Positions 1 to 7,496 of a stretch of 46,961 nucleotides of DNA are shown here, in pieces. Under the pieces are notes generated by a model. The model was not told the origin of the DNA and made no database searches. It saw only the letters and a list, made by a program, of their open reading frames with translations. The position numbers and the translations under genes were made by a program. Where the stretch lies: positions 1 to 46,961 of the forward strand of contig CAMTXU010000028.1 of the NCBI GenBank assembly GCA_947085815.1, read 5' to 3'. This stretch comes from Fen-1258 sp947085815 (GTDB lineage Bacteria > Bacteroidota > Ignavibacteria > Ignavibacteriales > Melioribacteraceae). Position 1 is the first letter of the stretch; every line of letters begins with the position of its first letter.

Positions 1-540
1 CAAAACAATTCCAAAAGGGCTTGGACATATATTGGATTGATTACTATAGTGATAGTTGGTGCGTTAATATTTTTTAGAAATAATGATCTATCCAAAGAAT
101 TATCAGTAATTAACAAGCAACCGGTTGTTTCAGATAAAGTTGCTTATAGTGCGGAACGTTTTGACCATTCAATCACTTTAGCTTTTGTGAAGGATAACAA
201 AATAATTCTCCCTTTAGATTTATTAAAAGAGAAAAAGTTTGTCCGTTTTCAAGTTGAAGGGGATAAACCAAATAATCTTCCAATAGTAGCTTACTTAACG
301 GAAGACGGCAAAGTTGTAACTGCAATTAGTATGTGCGAACCATGTAACTCAACCGAGTTTCATATTAAAGGAAGCATTCTAATTTGTAATTCATGCGGCA
401 CTACGTGGAATCTTAATACCTTAGAAGCTTTAAGTGGTTCCTGCGGAAAATACCCGCCAGATCCATTGCCAAGTATTGTTGCCGGTAATGAAATACAAAT
501 TGAAAAATCTCTTTTAGAGAACTGGAAGCGAAGAGTTTAA
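1..540 (+). CDS. DUF2318 Cys-rich membrane-anchored protein, 5' end missing
   Basis: The reading frame is open from the first base of the window, so the gene begins upstream; the TTG at 37 lies inside the membrane segment and is an unlikely start. One hydrophobic segment (about residues 10-26 of the visible part) is followed by an extracytoplasmic domain. Near the C-terminus are a CxxC (CEPC), a second CxxC followed by GTTW, and a GSCGKYPP motif, which is the DUF2318 cysteine pattern, probably binding metal or a cofactor. DUF2318 genes are known next to ABC permease/ATPase genes in the ferrous-iron uptake cluster with P19 and FTR1 in Campylobacter. Here the permease follows after 2 bases, so they are surely cotranscribed. 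Whether the substrate is iron, copper or something else is not shown by the sequence. Confidence 0.8.
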   Translation, partial: QNNSKRAWTYIGLITIVIVGALIFFRNNDLSKELSVINKQPVVSDKVAYSAERFDHSITLAFVKDNKIILPLDLLKEKKFVRFQVEGDKPNNLPIVAYLTEDGKVVTAISMCEPCNSTEFHIKGSILICNSCGTTWNLNTLEALSGSCGKYPPDPLPSIVAGNEIQIEKSLLENWKRRV

Positions 541-542
541 TA

Positions 543-1703
543 ATGAAAATATATTCTATTGCATTTCAAAGTCTTAGACGAAGAAAAGCGAAAACAATTT
601 TTTTGATTGTCGGGTTGTTTCTATCCGTTGCTTCTGTAGTAACACTTATAACAGTAAGCGAAAATATAAATAAAAGCGTTGCAATCAACTTGGATGAGTT
701 TGGAGCTAACATTATCATTACTCCTAAATCCGATCAACTGATGATAAATTATGGTGGATTGAGTTTGGGAGAAGTTTCATTCAACAGCTCCCCTCTTTCA
801 GAAAATGATTTACAAAAAATAAATACAATAAAGAACCGAAAGAACTTATCTATCATTTCACCTAAACTTTTTGAGACTGTTAATCTAAAGGGTAAAAATG
901 CTCTAATTGCCGGAGTTCGTTTTCCGGAGGAACTAAAACTTAAAAAGTGGTGGGTTATCAATGGGAAATCTCCATCATTCCCGAATAATCTTTTGGCAGG
1001 TTCAAACACTGCAGAAGCTTTGAAAATCAAAGTCAATGATACGCTAGTAATCAATGAGCAGCAGTTTGTAGTCTCCGGTATTCTTTCAAATACCGGCTCG
1101 CAAGACGATGGTCTTATCTTTATGGATATTTTAACTGCTCAAACTCTATTTCACAAACCCTCAAAACTTAGTCTCATCGAAATAGCGGCATTGTGTTACG
1201 ACTGCCCTATCGAAGAGATTGTTTCTCAAACTTCATCTGTTTTGCCGACGGCAAATGTTACACCCATCAAACAAAACATTGAATCAAAAATGATGGCTGT
1301 TCATAGTTTTGAGCGGTTCTCGATTGGAATTTCTTTGGTAATGTTAGTTACAAGTTTTTTAATTGTATTCGCAAATGTAAACGCTTCCGTAACCGAGAGA
1401 ACCAAAGAAATTGGAATATTTAAGTCGGTTGGTTACAGAAAATCACACATTCTCAAAATTATTTTAACAGAAGTTATAGCGGCAAGTTTAACAGCCGGCT
1501 TACTCGGGTTTCTTGCGGGTATATCAGCAGCAAAATTGGTTTTGCCCTTCCTTAGCATGCATGGTATAACTTCTTTTACTTATAATTTTACAACACTTCC
1601 AATTGCAGTATTACTCTCTTTGTTCGTAGGAATAACGGCATGTATTTACCCGGCTATAAAAGCATCACGATTAGATCCAACAGCTGCATTTAGATTTATT
1701 TAA
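543..1703 (+). CDS. ABC transporter permease, FtsX/MacB type
   Basis: 386 aa. One membrane helix lies near the N-terminus (about residues 20-42), followed by a roughly 210-residue extracytoplasmic MacB-like domain and three helices at about 258-282, 304-332 and 348-372. The motif NASVTERTKEIGIFKSVG between helices 2 and 3 is typical of the FtsX-like permease family. The stop is followed after 12 bases by the ATPase gene. Type VII ABC systems of this shape usually do not import solutes but move lipoproteins, drive periplasmic work or export substrates. With DUF2318 upstream it resembles the Campylobacter P19-associated ABC genes; a second permease, if present, would lie upstream of the window. 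Confidence 0.88.
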   Translation: MKIYSIAFQSLRRRKAKTIFLIVGLFLSVASVVTLITVSENINKSVAINLDEFGANIIITPKSDQLMINYGGLSLGEVSFNSSPLSENDLQKINTIKNRKNLSIISPKLFETVNLKGKNALIAGVRFPEELKLKKWWVINGKSPSFPNNLLAGSNTAEALKIKVNDTLVINEQQFVVSGILSNTGSQDDGLIFMDILTAQTLFHKPSKLSLIEIAALCYDCPIEEIVSQTSSVLPTANVTPIKQNIESKMMAVHSFERFSIGISLVMLVTSFLIVFANVNASVTERTKEIGIFKSVGYRKSHILKIILTEVIAASLTAGLLGFLAGISAAKLVLPFLSMHGITSFTYNFTTLPIAVLLSLFVGITACIYPAIKASRLDPTAAFRFI

Positions 1704-1715
1704 TGAGGCATAGAT

Positions 1716-2390
1716 ATGAGTTTAATAGAAATAGAAAATGTAAGTAAAGAATACAAATCCGGGACAGAGATAGTTACCGCAGTGAATAATATTTCGTTGG
1801 AAATAGATAGAAGTCAATTCATAACTATTATGGGAGAATCCGGTTCCGGGAAAAGCACGTTACTAACAATGTTAGGAGGTCTTTCTGTCCCTACAAAAGG
1901 GAAAGTGCTGATTGATGATTTAAATATTTATGCCCTTCCCCAAAATAATTTAAGCGACTTCCGCAGGGAGTATTTAGGTTTTGTTTTCCAAGCATTCCAC
2001 CTTATTCCCTATCTCACAGTTGAAGAAAATGTTATGGTCCCTTTAGCTGTTGGCGATCTGAACAAACAACAAAAAAAGGAAATTGTCTATGCTACTTTGG
2101 ATAAAGTTCACTTAAAAGAAAAATCGAAAAGACTAATTAACGAACTAAGCGGCGGCGAACAACAAAGGGTTGCAATTGCACGTGCACTTATTAACGACCC
2201 TTTAATAATCCTTGCCGATGAACCTACCGGCAATCTGGATTCAAAGACAAGTGAAGATATCATGGACATTTTTGGTTTTCTTGTTGAAGAAGGCAAAACA
2301 ATACTTTTGGTTACTCACAATAAAGTTTACCAATCGTATGCAGATAAAAAAATCTTTCTAAAAGATGGAAAAATAAACGGAGGTGACTAA
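1716..2390 (+). CDS. ABC transporter ATP-binding protein, LolD/MacB type
   Basis: 224 aa, the usual length for this subfamily. Walker A GESGSGKST is at about residues 39-47, the signature LSGGEQQRVAIARAL at about 144-158, Walker B LIILADEPTGNLD at about 163-175 and the H-loop in VTHNK near 208. It should power the permease directly upstream. Its TAA stop shares one base with the ATG of the next gene (TAATG), which implies translational coupling to the YHS-domain protein and ties metal handling to the transporter. Confidence 0.92.
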   Translation: MSLIEIENVSKEYKSGTEIVTAVNNISLEIDRSQFITIMGESGSGKSTLLTMLGGLSVPTKGKVLIDDLNIYALPQNNLSDFRREYLGFVFQAFHLIPYLTVEENVMVPLAVGDLNKQQKKEIVYATLDKVHLKEKSKRLINELSGGEQQRVAIARALINDPLIILADEPTGNLDSKTSEDIMDIFGFLVEEGKTILLVTHNKVYQSYADKKIFLKDGKINGGD

Positions 2391-2635
2391 TGGTAGTTGT
2401 AAAAGATCCGGTATGCGGAATGGTCTTTGTTAAAGAAGATGCCGCTGGACAAACGCTTTACAATGGTGAGACATATTATTTCTGTGCGCCATCTTGTAAA
2501 AAATCATTTGATAGTGATCCTCAGAAATACTTAGCGTCTTTTAATGATGTTCATGGTTCAATAGAAAGCAATAAAATAAATTTTGGAGAGGATGAAAGAA
2601 ATGAAAAAGATAACGGCTTACGTGAACACAACTAG
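2390..2635 (+). CDS. YHS-domain protein
   Basis: 81 aa. Residues 4-45 form a YHS (TRASH-like) domain: DPVCGM, then NGETYYFCAPSCKKSF, ending in the typical DPQKYL. In this family the cysteines (here C9, C28 and C33 by position in the motif) bind metal, often copper. There is no signal peptide, so it is probably cytoplasmic. It is coupled to the ATPase gene by a one-base overlap and its 3' end overlaps the next gene in another frame by 35 bases. The charged tail after residue 50 shows no domain. A role as a metal chaperone or sensor for the transporter is inference. Confidence 0.82.
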   Translation: MVVVKDPVCGMVFVKEDAAGQTLYNGETYYFCAPSCKKSFDSDPQKYLASFNDVHGSIESNKINFGEDERNEKDNGLREHN

Positions 2636-2846
2636 AGTTCATTGGTTAGTTGAGGAATTACAAACTCTGGGAGTTCAAGAAATAGAGGTTACAGAATATT
2701 TCAAGCCACTCTCCCAAATATCGCGGTTTGAATTATCGTGTGAAGATAATTTAGTTGAGAATGTCCGAACTGTCGTTCACAAAATTGGGACATGCGGTCA
2801 GGCGGCAGACCATGCTTTTTTTGTTTACTCACTTGAAAGCAAATAA
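2601..2846 (+). CDS. small PII-like (GlnB-fold) protein
   Basis: 81 aa. The pattern MKKITAYVNTTRVHWLVEEL at the N-terminus, then an EVTEYF strand and a C-terminal KIGTCGQAADHAFFVYSLE stretch fits a PII/CutA-like ferredoxin fold without a long T-loop. I chose ATG 2601 because GGAGAGG (2585-2591) lies 9 bases before it; TTG 2583 and ATG 2592 are also in frame but badly spaced. The first 35 bases overlap the YHS gene. Small PII-like proteins of this kind often accompany metal transport genes. The family assignment is moderate and the ligand unknown. Confidence 0.6.
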   Translation: MKKITAYVNTTRVHWLVEELQTLGVQEIEVTEYFKPLSQISRFELSCEDNLVENVRTVVHKIGTCGQAADHAFFVYSLESK

Positions 2847-2969
2847 GGAAGATTAAAAAAAGATGTATCAAAAATATAAGGGAGAAAATGAATGAGCGAC
2901 CTTTACTCTTACACCATTTTCTCAAGTGGTGGAATTAATAATCAATTAATAATAAAAAGGAGTAACACA

Positions 2970-3446
2970 ATGAACACATTAAAATCATTCGCTAAAACAG
3001 CTATGATGCTTTCTGTAATGTTTATTTTCAGCATTACTATATCTGCTCAGCATCAACACGGCAGCGGAAGCGGCAGCAATATGGGAACCGGCTCTCAAAT
3101 GCAAAACATGGGATCTAAAATGGGCGACATGCAAAGCATGATGTCTCAGATGAATCAACTCATGGATAAGAGCGGTAAAATGCTTTCCATGATGCAGAAC
3201 CAGCAAGATCACATGAATATGGGTTCTCAAATGACCGGCATGATGCAAAACATGAACGATATGTCTAAGAACATGAAAAACATGCTCGATCAAATGAATA
3301 CAATGATGGCAGATCAAAAAATGATGGAGAACCAAGAAATGAAGGATCACATGAAAGGCATGACCGATAACATGAAAATTATGATGAAAGATTATGACGA
3401 CATGCTTGGCAAAATTCAGAAAATTCCAAACTCAATGAAGAAATAG
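2970..3446 (+). CDS. secreted Met/His-rich protein, likely metal-binding
   Basis: 158 aa. Residues 1-27 are a signal peptide (hydrophobic core MMLSVMFIFSITISA, cleavage before QHQHG). The mature protein is dominated by methionine in MxxM and MM patterns (SMMSQM, MTGMMQNM, MNTMMADQKMMENQ) with a few His residues, and looks helical with heptad-like spacing. Met-rich extracytoplasmic segments commonly bind Cu(I) or Ag(I), so a periplasmic copper-buffering role is likely but inferred. ATG 2970 was chosen for its RBS AAAAGGAGT. The beta-barrel gene follows after 10 bases. Confidence 0.72.
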   Translation: MNTLKSFAKTAMMLSVMFIFSITISAQHQHGSGSGSNMGTGSQMQNMGSKMGDMQSMMSQMNQLMDKSGKMLSMMQNQQDHMNMGSQMTGMMQNMNDMSKNMKNMLDQMNTMMADQKMMENQEMKDHMKGMTDNMKIMMKDYDDMLGKIQKIPNSMKK

Positions 3447-3456
3447 GGATAATAAA

Positions 3457-4335
3457 ATGCAGATGAAAATTAAAAGCACAATCCTTTTAATTTTTTCCGT
3501 CATTTTTTTTAGCGGAGTTTCTTTTGCTCAAGAGGGCTGGTCAGTTTCGACCGGCCTTCAATACTCCGGCGGAAATTATTATTACAACAGCTACAGCAAA
3601 CTCTTTTCTTTTTATGGTGGGGTGCGTTATCAATCAGAATATTTCAGTGTGAATGTTACAGCGCCGATTATTTTTAGCAATAACAATACTCTCAGTCAGT
3701 CCGGTGGAATGATGTTGCCGATCGGTAGTAATTCTTCGGGTAATAACACCGGCGGAATGATGGGTAACAATGGCGGTATGATGGGCGCTAATGGAAGTGC
3801 TTCCAATTCATTTATGCCCGGTTTATTATCTTCTATGAACTCAAGCGTTGGTCTTGGCGATATTTTTATGACGGGTAATTATAAATTTTATTCAGACTAT
3901 GAAAATAGCTTTACAGCTTCGATCAATTATCAGATTAAATTTCCAACAGCAAGCGGAACAACAAACATTGGCACCGGCAAGTTTGATTATGGCGCTTCAG
4001 TAACTCTCCGCAAGGGATTTGATTCTTATCTTGCTATTGCAGACTTAGGATATCTTAACATCGGCGATCCAAGAGGAATTACTTATAATAATCCATTTAC
4101 TTATGGAGTTGGTTTCGGAAAATATTTTAACGACGGCAACTCATCGCTTCTACTCTACTATCAAGGTTTCACCGAAATTGTATTCGGTTATGCTGCTCCA
4201 CAGCAGTTATCACTGGGGCTTAATCATCAGCTTAGTTCAAAACTAACACTTACGCTTATCGGCGGTGTTGGGTTAACTAAATTTTCTCCCGGTCTGTTAG
4301 CTTCCACCGGCATAACTTGGCGTTTCGATCAATAA
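3457..4335 (+). CDS. outer-membrane beta-barrel protein with Met/Gly-rich insert
   Basis: 292 aa. There is a signal peptide (about 1-24, ending SFAQ), then alternating aromatic strands (YSGGNYYYNSYSKLFSFYGG, FSVNVTAP) and a final strand ending in WRFDQ, as expected of an outer-membrane barrel or transporter-like porin. Around residues 85-130 a loop is rich in Gly, Asn and Met (GGMMGNNGGMMG). The same composition recurs in other genes of the locus, suggesting a surface-exposed metal-binding loop. The exact family is not recognised. It is probably cotranscribed with the Met-rich protein upstream. Confidence 0.65.
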   Translation: MQMKIKSTILLIFSVIFFSGVSFAQEGWSVSTGLQYSGGNYYYNSYSKLFSFYGGVRYQSEYFSVNVTAPIIFSNNNTLSQSGGMMLPIGSNSSGNNTGGMMGNNGGMMGANGSASNSFMPGLLSSMNSSVGLGDIFMTGNYKFYSDYENSFTASINYQIKFPTASGTTNIGTGKFDYGASVTLRKGFDSYLAIADLGYLNIGDPRGITYNNPFTYGVGFGKYFNDGNSSLLLYYQGFTEIVFGYAAPQQLSLGLNHQLSSKLTLTLIGGVGLTKFSPGLLASTGITWRFDQ

Positions 4336-4354
4336 TCTATAAAATGGAGTTTTT

Positions 4355-4957
4355 ATGAAAAACTTATTTACACACATACTTCTTTTGCTGCTATTTACAA
4401 CTATTGTTTTTCCACACGGCGGAGAAGATCATAAAAAAGAAAAAGCTGCTAAGCAAGATACTTTAACAATAGTTGGAGGAGATACCATCGCTATTAATGG
4501 TATCTCTAAAAGTATAATTAAAAATAAAGTTGAACCGAAAACTCTCAAAGAAGAACCAATGAAATTAAATCCGCTGGAGCAATTATTTGTACACTTGCAT
4601 AATAAAGTAGTTCATTTTCCAATTGCGCTGGGTGTGTTGGCTTTTCTTCTATCGTTGATCAACTTCAAATGGAAAAATTTCGATTCTGCAATTTTGATTT
4701 CCGTTCTTGTTGCGCTCTTATTTTCTATCGGGGCATTCATAACCGGCAAAAATCAATCTGAGCCGTTTGTTGGAACTGCAAAAGAATGGATTGTTGAACT
4801 TCACGAAAACATTGGTATTGCAGTTCTCATCAGTTATTTCTTTTGGACAATATTTCTGATAATTGACAAAATAAAAAAATATGCGTGGATAGTAGGTCTA
4901 ATCGCTTTTATTCTAATTCTTACAGCCGGATTCCTTGGCGGTGTAATTGCTCATTAA
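4355..4957 (+). CDS. DUF2231 four-helix membrane protein
   Basis: 200 aa. A signal-like hydrophobic N-terminus is followed by a His-containing charged linker (HGGEDHKKEK). From about residue 75 onward the sequence fits DUF2231: LHNKVVHFPIALGVLAFLL opens the domain, with four membrane helices and the end FLGGVIAH. The conserved His in VHFP and the LHENIG motif between helices are visible; related proteins are predicted to bind haem or act in electron transfer. The RBS ATGGAG precedes the start. It lies between a barrel and a YHS protein of the same locus, suggesting an envelope metal or redox role. Confidence 0.75.
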   Translation: MKNLFTHILLLLLFTTIVFPHGGEDHKKEKAAKQDTLTIVGGDTIAINGISKSIIKNKVEPKTLKEEPMKLNPLEQLFVHLHNKVVHFPIALGVLAFLLSLINFKWKNFDSAILISVLVALLFSIGAFITGKNQSEPFVGTAKEWIVELHENIGIAVLISYFFWTIFLIIDKIKKYAWIVGLIAFILILTAGFLGGVIAH

Positions 4958-4983
4958 ATTATCATAAAAATGAAGGGATACAA

Positions 4984-5397
4984 ATGAAAAACTCCAAATC
5001 ATTAATACTGTTTTTTACGGTTATCACATTAATTGTTCTATCAACCATAAACTTTTACGGCCAAGAAAAAAAGCACGATCACAAAAAGGTAATGGCTGAA
5101 GACACTGCTTCTGTTATTGAACAATATAAAAATGTGAAGGATAAAGAGGTTCGGGAATACATGACCAATCTCCATCTGGATATGATTGATAAAACTAAAC
5201 CGACTTATAAAACGTGGAATACAGTTTGTCCTGTTCTTGGTCGTCCGGTTAATTCAAAATTAAAACCGATAGTTTATAATGGAAAAGCATACGGTTTCTG
5301 TTGCAAAGTTTGTCCTCCCCAGTTTCAAGAAACTCCTGAGAAATACATAAAAAACTTGGATAAAGACGGGAAGAAGTTCATTGGAAAACTTAACTAG
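4984..5397 (+). CDS. secreted YHS/TRASH-like metal-binding protein
   Basis: 137 aa. The signal peptide covers about residues 1-26 (ending NFYGQ) and a DHKK linker follows. The C-terminal half has CPVLGRPVNSKLKP, then YNGKAYGFCCKVCPPQF and ETPEKYI. This is the arrangement of a YHS-like domain with four Cys residues (C-x24-CC-x2-C), but with CPVLG in place of the usual CPVCG. It differs from the cytoplasmic YHS protein at 2390 in being exported. ATG 4984 follows AAGGGATACAA. The histidine kinase gene overlaps or abuts its 3' end. Confidence 0.72.
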   Translation: MKNSKSLILFFTVITLIVLSTINFYGQEKKHDHKKVMAEDTASVIEQYKNVKDKEVREYMTNLHLDMIDKTKPTYKTWNTVCPVLGRPVNSKLKPIVYNGKAYGFCCKVCPPQFQETPEKYIKNLDKDGKKFIGKLN

Positions 5398-5410
5398 TAT
5401 AAGAGGACAT

Positions 5411-6757
5411 GTGTCGGTCGAAAACAAAAAAATTAGTATTTCACCCATTCTAGTTTTACTGCTAGTGAGTATATCAATTTTCGTATCGCATATATTTGTC
5501 ATGATGATTTCTAGTAATTCTCACCACACTCTTTCATATATTGAATTATCAGTTGATTCATTAATTCTTACTGCTCTGCTATTCCCGCTATTATATTTTC
5601 TTGTATTTCGTCCGTTGCTAAAACAGATCGATGCCAGAGAAAAAACCCGGATGCTGCTTATTGCTAACGAAAGAAAATTTCGCGACCTTGTTGAAAGCAT
5701 GAACGAAGGTCTTGTTGTGCAAAACAACGAGGGCATAATCACATTCGCTAATAAATGCTTTGCCGATATAATCAATTTTCCGAAAGAGGAACTCGTTGGT
5801 CTTGAGCTTAATGATCTGCTGGATGAAAAAAATTCTTTTATTCTCCAAAGTCTATTAAATAATTATGATCATGCTGTGCTGGGTAAAGCTGAGCTGGCAT
5901 GGAATGCAAATAAAAAACAAAATGTATATACAATCATTTCTCCATCTTTCATTTTTGATGAAAACGACAATATCATTGGTAAGTTTCTTGTTGTCTCGAA
6001 TATCACGCAAAGAAAAGAAATGGAATTAGAGCTTGTTAAAGCAAATGAACTGGTGAAACACTCCGATAATATTAAAAGTGAATTTCTTAACCTCATCTCA
6101 CATGAAATTAGAACTCCCGTTAATATTGTTCTTGGGTTTACGAATTTAATTGAGGAAGAATTTAGCAATTCTGCTGAGCTTGAAGAATATATTACGACAA
6201 TAAAGATTAGTTTGAATCGTTTGATCAGAACTATTGACCTAATTCTAAATTCTGCTCTCGAAATTTCCGGACTTACTATAATGGATTTTAAGCCGATTGA
6301 TATTGTCCGCGAGGTATTGCAGCCGGTTCTATCGGAATTATCTTCGTTTGCTCAACAAAAAGATATTTCGATTTCAACAGCGTTTGATGCCGTTCCCCGA
6401 GTTTTTGTAGATCAATATTCTCTAAAGCAAATTATGGTTCACTTAGTCGAGAATGCAATTAAATTTACCAATACCGGCGGAGAAATTAGAATCAATGTAA
6501 TAGAGTCATCAGACAATAAAATTACAGTAACCATATCAGATAGCGGCATTGGCATCTCGCAAGAATATCTTCCTCAGCTTTTTACACTCTTCTCTCAAGA
6601 GGATCAAAGTTCAACCCGAAAATTTGACGGTAATGGTCTCGGTTTATTCCTGGTAAAAAAGTATTGCGAAAGAAACAATATGCAAATCTTTGTCAATAGT
6701 GAAAAGGGAAAGGGCTCCTCCTTTACTCTTGTTTTTGCAAATGAAACCACCAATTAA
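5411..6757 (+). CDS. PAS-domain sensor histidine kinase
   Basis: 448 aa from GTG 5411, which follows AGAGGA; TTG 5381, overlapping the gene before, is an alternative giving 10 more residues. Two membrane helices (about 10-32 and 45-66) flank only a very short loop. A PAS domain (about 86-195) precedes a HisKA domain with phospho-acceptor H231 in LISHEIRTP. The HATPase domain has the N box VENAIKF (about 346), G1 DSGIGI and G2 GNGLGLFLVKKY. No response regulator lies in the window, and the nearby AAA+ regulator has no receiver domain. It sits among metal-binding envelope genes, so a metal or envelope signal is plausible but unproven. Confidence 0.88.
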   Translation: MSVENKKISISPILVLLLVSISIFVSHIFVMMISSNSHHTLSYIELSVDSLILTALLFPLLYFLVFRPLLKQIDAREKTRMLLIANERKFRDLVESMNEGLVVQNNEGIITFANKCFADIINFPKEELVGLELNDLLDEKNSFILQSLLNNYDHAVLGKAELAWNANKKQNVYTIISPSFIFDENDNIIGKFLVVSNITQRKEMELELVKANELVKHSDNIKSEFLNLISHEIRTPVNIVLGFTNLIEEEFSNSAELEEYITTIKISLNRLIRTIDLILNSALEISGLTIMDFKPIDIVREVLQPVLSELSSFAQQKDISISTAFDAVPRVFVDQYSLKQIMVHLVENAIKFTNTGGEIRINVIESSDNKITVTISDSGIGISQEYLPQLFTLFSQEDQSSTRKFDGNGLGLFLVKKYCERNNMQIFVNSEKGKGSSFTLVFANETTN

Positions 6758-6770
6758 AAGGACTACTGAA

Positions 6771-7391
6771 ATGAAAAATAAATTTATCAAATTCATAGTA
6801 TTATTTATGATTATAACTGTTTCTTCTATTTACCTTAGCGGCTGCATGATGACTGGAATGGGAATGATGCACGGCGGCGGTAACCACGAAATGAATATGG
6901 AAAATCATAACAACAATAAGTTTGTCATTAAAGAATATAATACAAATGAATACAAAATTACGGCAGAGTTTCCTTCGAGTATTAAGGGTAATACTGATAT
7001 TTGCAGAATAAAAATCTTGAATAAAACTGCAAACTCCGTTCAGACAGATGTGGAAGTTTATCTTGAAGTATTAAGTGAAAATACTGAAGAGCATGGTAAT
7101 CATTCTCACGGTAAGTCTTCTTTTAAAATATCGCATTCAAAATTTGAAAACGGTTATTTCATCTTTACTCCAAATATTGAGTCTGCCGGCATTTTCCAAT
7201 TAACATTTTCAATTGAGAGAATAAAGACAAATATTTTCAGCGATCCAATTAGAATAGAACACCTGACCGAAAATAATTCGGAAACGGACGATGCTCATTC
7301 TCATTCTAATTCTGATAGCGTTTTTTCTTCGCCCTATTTTTATGTCGGTGCAGCAGCAATGGCTGTAATGATGGTTTTTATGATAAGATAA
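6771..7391 (+). CDS. His/Met-rich lipoprotein with C-terminal membrane helix
   Basis: 206 aa from ATG 6771, with AAAAGGA 9 bases upstream. The lipobox LSGC puts the lipidated cysteine at about residue 25. It is followed at once by a Met/Gly/His cluster (MMTGMGMMHGGGNHEMNMEN). The middle is a beta-rich domain of about 120 residues with an HGNHSHGK loop. A second His cluster (DDAHSHSNSD) precedes a C-terminal hydrophobic segment (YFYVGAAAMAVMMVFMI). It could bind copper on the periplasmic face. Family not recognised; the central domain vaguely recalls FixH/YtkA-like folds. Confidence 0.62.
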   Translation: MKNKFIKFIVLFMIITVSSIYLSGCMMTGMGMMHGGGNHEMNMENHNNNKFVIKEYNTNEYKITAEFPSSIKGNTDICRIKILNKTANSVQTDVEVYLEVLSENTEEHGNHSHGKSSFKISHSKFENGYFIFTPNIESAGIFQLTFSIERIKTNIFSDPIRIEHLTENNSETDDAHSHSNSDSVFSSPYFYVGAAAMAVMMVFMIR

Positions 7392-7496
7392 AACATTACT
7401 AAACGATGAATAAAGAAATATTAGTTTATAAACTGCAATTGCTATTTTTTATGAGCAATTCATCAGATTTTAACCGGAAATAATATAGGTTCTCAA

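Noticed and set aside
2985..3350. 121-codon minus-strand frame rich in His
   Set aside because: Antisense shadow of the Met-rich gene; CAT runs are complements of ATG codons.
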